NCBI GenBank assembly: GCA_929200175.1
Contig: CAKMYR010000076.1
Location: forward strand, 1-6,252
Source of the DNA: an uncultured Gammaproteobacteria bacterium
Lineage (GTDB): Bacteria > Pseudomonadota > Gammaproteobacteria > PS1 > Pseudothioglobaceae
Reading direction: 5' to 3'
Length of the DNA stretch: 6,252 nt
Part shown: one piece after another, positions 1-5,726 of the stretch
Position numbering within the stretch: the first letter of the stretch is position 1
Layout: the number at the start of each line of letters is the position of its first letter
The notes under the pieces: model-generated
What the model saw: the letters and a program-made list of their open reading frames with translations, nothing else
The model's database searches: none
Told to the model about the DNA's origin: nothing
Translations under genes and position numbers: made by a program

Positions 1-5
1 AAAAT

Positions 6-18
6 GTTTATTGTAAAC
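6..18. repeat. short hairpin at window start
   Basis: GTTTA and TAAAC form a perfect 5-bp stem around a TTG loop. It is short and AT-rich, so it could be chance. It lies just upstream of the possible -35 box of gene 1. No function can be assigned. Confidence 0.3.
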
Positions 19-46
19 TTGATAGTAGAATCAATAAAAATAATAA
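19..46 (+). promoter_or_regulatory. possible sigma70-type promoter of the polymerase gene
   Basis: TTGATA at 19-24 matches the -35 consensus at 5 of 6 bases. It is followed after 16 bases by TAATAA at 41-46, a weak -10 match. Transcription from here would start near base 53 and give a leader of about 85 bases containing the inverted repeat at 77-120. In DNA this AT-rich such boxes arise often, so this is only the best candidate seen. TAGAAT at 88-93 is another -10-like hexamer, but it has no convincing -35 partner. Confidence 0.25.
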
Positions 47-91
47 AATGTTAGAGCAATTTATCTAGAAATTTAGTTGTTAAATGTTAGA
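45..91 (+). repeat. direct repeat AAATGTTAGA, two copies
   Basis: AAATGTTAGA occurs at 46-55 and again at 82-91, 36 bases from start to start. The second copy overlaps the left arm of the 12-bp inverted repeat at 77-120. AAATGTTTA at 2-10 is a third, imperfect copy. These could be spaced protein-binding sites (iterons or operators) upstream of a replication gene. With only two exact copies in AT-rich sequence, this is tentative. Confidence 0.35.
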
Positions 92-120
92 ATAGTTTCT
101 GCACCACCAACATTTAACAA
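77..120 (+). repeat. 12-bp inverted repeat in polymerase gene leader
   Basis: TTGTTAAATGTT at 77-88 is perfectly complementary to AACATTTAACAA at 109-120, with a 20-base spacer (89-108). The right arm ends directly against GGAAAG at 121-126, the only Shine-Dalgarno candidate of the polymerase gene. As RNA, the stem would abut or partly sequester the ribosome-binding site. As DNA, the arms could bind a dimeric protein. Either reading would limit polymerase expression, but which applies is inference. Confidence 0.6.
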
Positions 121-126
121 GGAAAG
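119..126 (+). promoter_or_regulatory. ribosome-binding site of polymerase gene
   Basis: AAGGAAAG ends 11 bases before the ATG at 138, a rather long spacing. No ATG, GTG or TTG lies in frame between this site and 138. The next in-frame ATGs would remove exonuclease motif I, so 138 is the supported start. The long spacing and the adjoining inverted-repeat arm suggest weak or regulated translation. Confidence 0.5.
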
Positions 127-137
127 TATACCACAAA

Positions 138-2855
138 ATGATTTTTACACAATACAATAAATTACAATATAAAAATATTATTAAACCTTCAGATTTAAAA
201 AAAAATATTAATGGCTCAATAGCCATACCTTTGGATATAGACACTGAATATAAATCGTTATCTTATGATATTTTAAATGGAAAACTAATAGATAGATTAA
301 TTGTTAGCGTTCAGGTTAAACATGGTTTATTAGATGATTCAACATTATATATTACACAACAATATAAAAAATATTTAATAGATACTGGTAACACTAAAAA
401 TATTAATAAACATAAGGTGTTTGAAAAACCCGATATATTATCACAATACCTTACAGATAATGATTATATAGTTACTACAACTAAGAATACGCAAGCACAT
501 CAAATAAAAGATAAATGTTTGCTTGTTGTTTATGCACATTTTGCATTAGCAGATATTAATCACATTTTTAATTATGATATTACAGATTTATACAGGGAGG
601 AGAAGATAAAATTTGATCGTGGACGATTGACGGCTTATAACATTGATTTAGATCAAATAATAACTATTAACGGTAAAGATTTTAATTTTCAACTGCGAAT
701 TGTAGATACTAACGCAATTTGTGGCAGGCAAAAACTAGAAGATTTAGCAAGGATAACAGGCACAGAACTAAAGCATAAAAAATTATTAGATGATTATAAA
801 ACTAAAATGCACCTAGCTTATATTGATAGATATGATGATTTTGTTAAATATAGCTTAGATGATTTAAAATGCTATCAGATACTAGAAAACCATGATGTAT
901 TACTAACTAAAATTTATAATCAATTAGGATTAAATAAAACATCTAGCAACCATAAGTTATCGATGGGGGTTATTGTTGAAAATATATTAACAGCTAAATA
1001 TTTAAAACATTTTAAACTAGAATCACCAGATCAGATAAAAACACCATCACCAAATAAACTAATGAATATTAAATCAGAAGCTAGATTATTATCTAAGGTA
1101 TTCGGGGGCAGGTGTACTAATAATAAACCTACACATATAACTACAGTAGACAGTTTTATTAATGATATTGACATGGCAGGAGCTTATGCACGTAGTATGC
1201 AAACATTAGATGTAGTGCAGGGAACACCTGTTATAGCAGGGTTAAAACTAGATACAGATATTAAACATGGTATTACTATTGATAGATTTTTAAAACTGGA
1301 TTTAATACCTAGAAAATGGGTAGCTGTAATAGATATTACAGAGCTACTAAAGTACGATCAAGATTTAATACCGTCATGGTTTAACTATAATATTCTAGAT
1401 TCTAAATCAGGACACACTAAAATATTATTAAGGGAAATTAAAAACGGTGTTATTACATCTGATATTTTAGAAATAATTAACTGTTGGTCTACAGTACATA
1501 AGAATGATTTTTATAAGAAAGTTAGAATAAAAGCGTTTGCTTATTATCCTAAACATGAAAAATATATTAATAGGTTAAATAGGGAATATTGGCAAGTAGA
1601 ACATAATAACGATTATAGTTTTCAAGCTGTTAATCTAGGAGAACTAACAATTGATGAATATATTATTAATAGAAAAAATAATATAAAAGGAACACCTTTA
1701 GAACAACTGTATAAATTATTTGCCAATACTACTTATGGGGTTTCAGTATCTAAACATTTTAATACAACTAATGTAATATTAGCACATAACATCACTGCTA
1801 TCTGTAGATGTATGATGTATATGCTAGAGAAATCATTATTTTTATTTGGTAGTATAACAGATGGTCAGCATGGCGAATTATTTAATATTCCTTATTTTAT
1901 AGGTAATAAATCACAATATTATGCTAGATTATATCGTTATAGTAGAGCAGAGTTAGCCAAATTAAAGATATGCACTTTTAAAAATTTTACTAATGTTATG
2001 CACATGGATAAGTTACTAGAGAAAGTTAAACAAGATTTTAATGTTAGCTTACTTCACGATACTTTTAAAATATTACAATATGGTTTAACAATACCACAGA
2101 AGTTAGAAAAACTTGATAGGAAAGGTTTGTTTGATTTAGAAATTAAAAATACTACTTCATTACTAACAACACACGCATCGGCTAACTATTTAGTACAGAA
2201 AAATATGACTGATGAATTAGAATATAAATTTAGATCAGGTCAAAAAACAGATTACACCAGTTATAAATATAATGATGATAAATTAATAGAATTAGATACT
2301 TTTAAGGATAAAACACCGCATCAATTACTACTAGAGAACATCACATATAATAAAAATAATTGTTTAGTGTTACCAGTAGCAGTAAAAACAACAATGCTAA
2401 AAACTAAACAATATCTAAAATCCAGATTCTATATTAACACTAAATTACAACCTAGTGATCCCATACCTGTATTACTAACATTAAACTATTGTTCATTAGC
2501 TCAATTTAAATTTAATACCATAGATCAGTATCTAATGTGGGTTAAAGCCGATCAGAAGCTAAAAACTAAATATAGTTGCTCATTCGATATATATTTTATT
2601 AATGATGATAGGACTACTATTAATTACGAACTTATGATTAATACCTTAGATGATATGATTGTTAATAATGTTACAGATGTTATTAAACATTTAGATAAGC
2701 ACAATAATGTTAATAAATATTTTCAAGTGATTTATGATAGGCACAATGATAAAGCTAAATTAAAAAAACATTTAGAAGAATTAACACAAATAAGTATAGA
2801 AGATAAGACCAATGACGTTTATAAAAATGATGATCTTTTACCTATAACTTTTTAA
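138..2855 (+). CDS. divergent family B DNA polymerase with proofreading domain
   Basis: This predicted DNA-dependent DNA polymerase has 905 residues and probably replicates the element that carries it. The N-terminal 3'-5' exonuclease motifs are visible: Exo I D35-T-E37 in PLDIDTEY, an Exo II-like AHFALAD with D139, and Exo III Y238-x3-D242. The polymerase domain shows a pre-A FGGR (322-325), motif A D345-MAGA-Y350, and motif B K526-LFA-N530-TTYG534. Motif C is GSITDGQ (571-577). It keeps the second catalytic aspartate (D575), but isoleucine replaces the first Asp of the usual DTDS. The protein is much longer than phi29 polymerase (about 572 residues), and some 300 residues beyond motif C are only partly explained. 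No terminal-protein domain precedes Exo I. Family B assignment is firm. The subfamily is uncertain: protein-primed type or a relative of primer-independent PolBs. The codons are strongly AT-biased like those of its neighbours. A 318-base gap separates it from the nuclease-like gene. Confidence 0.88.
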   Translation: MIFTQYNKLQYKNIIKPSDLKKNINGSIAIPLDIDTEYKSLSYDILNGKLIDRLIVSVQVKHGLLDDSTLYITQQYKKYLIDTGNTKNINKHKVFEKPDILSQYLTDNDYIVTTTKNTQAHQIKDKCLLVVYAHFALADINHIFNYDITDLYREEKIKFDRGRLTAYNIDLDQIITINGKDFNFQLRIVDTNAICGRQKLEDLARITGTELKHKKLLDDYKTKMHLAYIDRYDDFVKYSLDDLKCYQILENHDVLLTKIYNQLGLNKTSSNHKLSMGVIVENILTAKYLKHFKLESPDQIKTPSPNKLMNIKSEARLLSKVFGGRCTNNKPTHITTVDSFINDIDMAGAYARSMQTLDVVQGTPVIAGLKLDTDIKHGITIDRFLKLDLIPRKWVAVIDITELLKYDQDLIPSWFNYNILDSKSGHTKILLREIKNGVITSDILEIINCWSTVHKNDFYKKVRIKAFAYYPKHEKYINRLNREYWQVEHNNDYSFQAVNLGELTIDEYIINRKNNIKGTPLEQLYKLFANTTYGVSVSKHFNTTNVILAHNITAICRCMMYMLEKSLFLFGSITDGQHGELFNIPYFIGNKSQYYARLYRYSRAELAKLKICTFKNFTNVMHMDKLLEKVKQDFNVSLLHDTFKILQYGLTIPQKLEKLDRKGLFDLEIKNTTSLLTTHASANYLVQKNMTDELEYKFRSGQKTDYTSYKYNDDKLIELDTFKDKTPHQLLLENITYNKNNCLVLPVAVKTTMLKTKQYLKSRFYINTKLQPSDPIPVLLTLNYCSLAQFKFNTIDQYLMWVKADQKLKTKYSCSFDIYFINDDRTTINYELMINTLDDMIVNNVTDVIKHLDKHNNVNKYFQVIYDRHNDKAKLKKHLEELTQISIEDKTNDVYKNDDLLPITF

Positions 2856-2875
2856 ATATATTAGATATTCATATA

Positions 2876-2932
2876 CCCTTACTAGTAATAAGGGGGGTAA
2901 AAAACGTAAGCAGAAAAAGAAAACCCTTTATT
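2876..2932 (+). repeat. mutually exclusive hairpins after the polymerase gene
   Basis: CCCTTA (2876-2881) can pair with TAAGGG (2889-2894) around a 7-base loop. The same AATAAGGG (2887-2894) can instead pair with CCCTTTATT (2924-2932), with one bulged T. The left hairpin contains the 10-bp palindrome TTACTAGTAA (2879-2888). Neither stem is followed by a U-run (the downstream sequence is TAAAAAACG), so a classical intrinsic terminator is not supported. It could stabilise the 3' end of the polymerase mRNA or act as a switch. That is inference from pairing only. Confidence 0.4.
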
Positions 2933-2958
2933 TATCATGGATAGCGAAGAATAAAAAG

Positions 2959-3004
2959 ACGGTAATTCCTAGAACAATGACCACCAAAGTGGTGGATTTA
3001 CCGT
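2959..3004 (+). other. possible structured RNA element (closed three-way junction)
   Basis: ACGGTAA (2959-2965) is perfectly complementary to TTACCGT (2998-3004), giving a 7-bp closing stem. Inside it lies a GC-rich hairpin of CCACCA (2981-2986) with TGGTGG (2990-2995) around an AAG loop, and a minimal TTC/GAA stem (2966-2968 with 2972-2974). The inner hairpin is the most GC-rich patch of an otherwise very AT-rich gap. It matches no riboswitch or ribozyme consensus I recognise, and the hammerhead core is absent. It could be a regulatory RNA, a transcript-end structure or a protein-binding DNA cruciform. Confidence 0.45.
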
Positions 3005-3017
3005 GCATACATAGACG

Positions 3018-3023
3018 TATAAT
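3018..3023 (+). promoter_or_regulatory. TATAAT -10-like box, upstream copy
   Basis: This is a perfect TATAAT hexamer preceded by CG. No good -35 hexamer sits 16-18 bases upstream, where the closing stem of the structured element lies. It may be a secondary promoter for the CoiA-like gene or chance in AT-rich DNA. It is the weaker candidate compared with the box at 3050-3055. Confidence 0.25.
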
Positions 3024-3046
3024 ATTTTTCTTATATACCTTTATTG

Positions 3047-3055
3047 TGGTATAAT
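3047..3055 (+). promoter_or_regulatory. extended -10 promoter of the CoiA-like gene
   Basis: TGGTATAAT is a perfect extended -10 element: TG, one base, then TATAAT. Extended -10 promoters work with poor -35 boxes, and only a weak TTTCTT (3027-3032) lies at 17-base spacing. Transcription would start near 3062, inside the palindrome at 3055-3066. This would give a leader of about 110 bases containing the 13-bp inverted repeat. Confidence 0.5.
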
Positions 3056-3066
3056 ACTAATTAGTA
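3055..3066. promoter_or_regulatory. 12-bp palindrome over the predicted transcription start (candidate operator)
   Basis: TACTAATTAGTA is a perfect 12-bp palindrome that starts on the last base of the TATAAT box and spans the expected +1. A dimeric repressor bound here would block RNA polymerase. TTACTAGTAA at 2879-2888 carries similar TACTA/TAGTA half-sites with tighter spacing. No repressor gene is present in the window, so autoregulation or an outside regulator would be needed. Confidence 0.4.
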
Positions 3067-3076
3067 ATTGCCTTGT

Positions 3077-3130
3077 TTTATAGAGTTTTTATTTTTTAAT
3101 TTTATCTTTGTATCTTTAAAACTCTATAAA
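3077..3130 (+). repeat. 13-bp perfect inverted repeat in leader of the CoiA-like gene
   Basis: TTTATAGAGTTTT (3077-3089) and AAAACTCTATAAA (3118-3130) are perfectly complementary. They are separated by a 28-base T-rich spacer (3090-3117). This is the longest perfect inverted repeat found by eye in the window, and it lies between the promoter and the start codon. It could be an RNA hairpin affecting readthrough or stability, or paired protein-binding sites. The polymerase gene has a comparable inverted repeat (77-120) in its own leader, with a different sequence. Confidence 0.55.
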
Positions 3131-3163
3131 TAATATGACTTTCCTTTATAATAAATAACTGTA

Positions 3164-3168
3164 AAGAG
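3164..3168 (+). promoter_or_regulatory. weak ribosome-binding site of the CoiA-like gene
   Basis: AAGAG ends 5 bases before the ATG at 3174. It is a weak Shine-Dalgarno match but well placed, and the sequence around it is AT-rich and unstructured. It supports the 3174 start. Confidence 0.4.
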
Positions 3169-3173
3169 TAAAA

Positions 3174-5660
3174 ATGGATCTTATCGAAGAAGATAACCGC
3201 ACCATTAAGAAAATATTTTGTACTACTAGGAATATAGATATTTCTGCTATACCACTATTAGACCTTATACCCGAAGAAGCCGACAAGCTAAGGCGAGAAT
3301 TATATCGAAGTAGACAGATAGGCAAACCTTTATATTTATGTTCCGAATGTAAACAACCTATAAAACTATCGTATAAGTTAATTAAAGAAATACACAAAGG
3401 CACAAATGAACCACGCCACGTCAGATTTTTTGCACATTTACAAGATAGTGATGTTTGTAAGATAAAAACTAAACAAGAATCAAAAAGAGATACTGAAAGA
3501 AAAAAATATAATGGAGCCACTGAAAGTGAAAAACATTTTGAATTAAAATGTAAAATTAGAAATTATTTTAAAAGTACACCTAGTTATTCAGATGTACACC
3601 CAGTTACTTATATAGATAAAAAAACAAATGAAATTAAAGAAAAAGAAAAAACTATTGTAGATCGTTACCACACTGGAGATGATCTACCAGAAAGAAGAAG
3701 ACCCGATATTTATGCCAAAAGAAATATAGACGGTCAAGAATTTGTATTAGAATTGCAATTATCAAATACATTTATGAAAGTAATTATTGATAGGGAGGCG
3801 TTCTATAAAAGACATAATATAGCAATGACATGGGTATTTTATAGATTTGACCCTAAAGACCCTAAAGCCACACACATGGATACCTACCTACACAATCATA
3901 GTAATGTATTAGTTTTTGATGAAGCAATGTCAAACCAATCATTAACACAAAATAATTTGTGCTTTGATGGTCATTATAAAGAATACACCAGAGGAAAAAA
4001 GGGTAAGATAAAAGCAAGTTGGAAAGTAAAAAAAGTAAACTTCAGTGATTTAAAAATAGATAGTAACTATGTAACATATTTTCATCAACCAGACCCTAAA
4101 CTATATGCTGAATATATACAACAAGAAAATAAAAAACAAGTTACAGAATTATGCAGGGGATACGCAACCGAATATAAAAACCATTTAAAAACACTTGATA
4201 TTTATAGTGTTTCAACTGAAAAAGCGATAGAAAATAGAACAAGAAAAACTATAAGCGGATTTAAAACATTTTTTTCTGATATATACACCAGTAACACAAC
4301 AGATCTAAAAACAATTGCTAAGGCTAAAGTAGGTTATAATATTTGGGTAAACTTCTTAGTCGATCAGAATTACTTTAAAACAAAAGAAGATTTCCCACTG
4401 GAACTATTAGAACTATTATTTATAATATCTAAAAAAAATATTCCAGATGCTAAAAAATGGGGATCTATTTTTGAAAACCATAAGAAAAATATTATTTTAT
4501 TTAAATATATGATACAGGAATATGGAACACAGAAATTAAAAAAAGCATTTAAAAAGAAGTTTACGAATCAAGTTTTAGATCAATTGCTTATTGATGACGA
4601 TTATTACCAAGAAATATCATATAATAGATTTATTTTTAAACTATTTCCTAAAGTTAGAACCTCAAATTATCTTACATATATATCTGAAATTAACAAAGTA
4701 AAAGATAGCTTAAAAGAAAAAATTACTGATGATAAAGTTGATTATGCTATAAAAATATTAAGGGAATATCTAGCTACAGAAAAATGGAGTAATGTTGAGG
4801 AAAACAAACTATTTTTTAAAATAAAAGAAAGAAAAAAGGAAGTTACTGTTTCTTGTAGAGTTGTAAACATAACAGCAAAAAGGAAATCGGATAACCAACA
4901 ATTAGCTTTTTTATTAGCTAAGGGAAATAACCATAATATAAAGTTTGAAGAAGATGCTTTATTCACATCCGCAGCTACATTATGCATACCAATTTGTTTT
5001 AATACTTATAGTTTAGATAATATCACAACCATAGCAATGAAAAATAATCCACGCAATGATTACTGCATTATTTCTAAAACAAGTGTTATGCACTATAAAG
5101 AAACAAAAGACTTATACTTATTTGTTAATACTAATAATTACTGGAAATCTAAAGGCGGTTTAGTGTACAAAGAAGAAGATACTAACCCAATTAATTTAGC
5201 AGTACATGAATTTAAAGGTAAAGCACTAGGTATTTTATTGCACGCTTTCGAGTATGATCCAACCTTAGTAAAAGCCTATGATAAACAGAAAGATACTAAG
5301 CTATCACATGCTGATGTACTAAAATTATTAAAATCAACATCACCATTATATCATGCTGTAGTAATTGGAGTTAAAGAAAAAAATACTAAAAATGAAAAAG
5401 GTGTCCACTTAGTAATTAAACTATCAGTTGCAATAAATAATAAAGAATTTATATTAAAGGATTATATCTTAGTGAAACATAAAACATCTGAAGTAGCTCA
5501 AAATATAGGACAACAAAAAGTAATTAGCCTTTTAAATGTAACTGGAACAACTAGCACAGATCATTTAATAGATACTGAATGTTTAGTTGTTTTAAAAGAA
5601 GATGATTTTTCACCAGAATATGTTAAAGTCGCAAAATATTTAAGACCACTGGAAGATTAA
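3174..5660 (+). CDS. CoiA-like predicted nuclease with long unknown C-terminal region
   Basis: The protein has 828 residues. The N-terminal part resembles the CoiA competence-protein family. A Cys/His cluster (C56-x2-C59, then F-A-H88 and C95) is followed by the family-like TESEKHFELK (116-125). A nuclease core comes next, R176-P-D178 and E193-x-Q195-LS, and then a RHNIAMTWVF strand (213-222). D178/E193/Q195 fit the E-x-Q variant of the PD-(D/E)XK fold, so DNA cleavage or processing is predicted but not proven. Similar N-termini occur in DUF6035-type proteins, though I could not verify membership. Residues ~231-828 are unrecognised. About 370-550 looks helical and Lys-rich, and 555-800 looks strand-rich, with a stretch near 557-583 faintly reminiscent of an OB-fold. 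CoiA proteins are usually far shorter (a few hundred residues). No signal peptide or membrane segment is seen, so it is probably cytoplasmic. Its own promoter and leader suggest separate control from the polymerase. Confidence 0.75.
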   Translation: MDLIEEDNRTIKKIFCTTRNIDISAIPLLDLIPEEADKLRRELYRSRQIGKPLYLCSECKQPIKLSYKLIKEIHKGTNEPRHVRFFAHLQDSDVCKIKTKQESKRDTERKKYNGATESEKHFELKCKIRNYFKSTPSYSDVHPVTYIDKKTNEIKEKEKTIVDRYHTGDDLPERRRPDIYAKRNIDGQEFVLELQLSNTFMKVIIDREAFYKRHNIAMTWVFYRFDPKDPKATHMDTYLHNHSNVLVFDEAMSNQSLTQNNLCFDGHYKEYTRGKKGKIKASWKVKKVNFSDLKIDSNYVTYFHQPDPKLYAEYIQQENKKQVTELCRGYATEYKNHLKTLDIYSVSTEKAIENRTRKTISGFKTFFSDIYTSNTTDLKTIAKAKVGYNIWVNFLVDQNYFKTKEDFPLELLELLFIISKKNIPDAKKWGSIFENHKKNIILFKYMIQEYGTQKLKKAFKKKFTNQVLDQLLIDDDYYQEISYNRFIFKLFPKVRTSNYLTYISEINKVKDSLKEKITDDKVDYAIKILREYLATEKWSNVEENKLFFKIKERKKEVTVSCRVVNITAKRKSDNQQLAFLLAKGNNHNIKFEEDALFTSAATLCIPICFNTYSLDNITTIAMKNNPRNDYCIISKTSVMHYKETKDLYLFVNTNNYWKSKGGLVYKEEDTNPINLAVHEFKGKALGILLHAFEYDPTLVKAYDKQKDTKLSHADVLKLLKSTSPLYHAVVIGVKEKNTKNEKGVHLVIKLSVAINNKEFILKDYILVKHKTSEVAQNIGQQKVISLLNVTGTTSTDHLIDTECLVVLKEDDFSPEYVKVAKYLRPLED

Positions 5661-5685
5661 TAAACCACAAAAAAGCACTATATAC

Positions 5686-5691
5686 TATAAT
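5686..5691 (+). promoter_or_regulatory. possible -10 box of the small membrane-protein gene
   Basis: TATAAT lies in the 66-base gap after the nuclease-like gene. No convincing -35 or TG extension is present, so the small gene could equally be read through from gene 2. Confidence 0.25.
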
Positions 5692-5715
5692 TAATAAAAG
5701 CATCATACATAAAAC

Positions 5716-5723
5716 AAGGGGGT
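5716..5723 (+). promoter_or_regulatory. strong ribosome-binding site of the small membrane-protein gene
   Basis: AAGGGGGT ends 3 bases before the ATG at 5727. The purine core AAGGGGG is much stronger than the sites of the two large genes, which suggests that this small protein is made at a higher rate per transcript. Confidence 0.65.
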
Positions 5724-5726
5724 TTA

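Noticed and set aside
2892..2898. GGGGGGT as a ribosome-binding site of a hidden gene
   Set aside because: No ATG, GTG or TTG occurs within usable distance downstream.
2876..2900. Intrinsic terminator after the polymerase gene
   Set aside because: A hairpin exists, but it is followed by A-rich sequence and not a T-run on the plus strand. On the minus strand no T-run follows it either.
2937..2954. Leader peptide ATG GAT AGC GAA GAA TAA
   Set aside because: It has only five codons and no ribosome-binding site, and resemblance to the start of the downstream gene is likely chance.
2956..3010. Hammerhead-type ribozyme or tRNA-like fold
   Set aside because: The conserved hammerhead core (CUGAUGA and GAAA) is absent, and there is no acceptor/anticodon/T-loop arrangement.
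3146..3520. Minus-strand open frame of 124 codons
   Set aside because: It lies almost entirely antisense to the well-supported CoiA-like domain. It has no ribosome-binding site evidence, and its Leu/Ser/Phe-rich composition is what the complement of an AT-rich Lys/Glu-rich gene gives.
4742..4987. Minus-strand open frame of 81 codons
   Set aside because: It is fully antisense to the second large gene. Its hydrophobic, Leu/Phe/Ser-rich look is a shadow of Lys/Asn/Glu codons on the plus strand.
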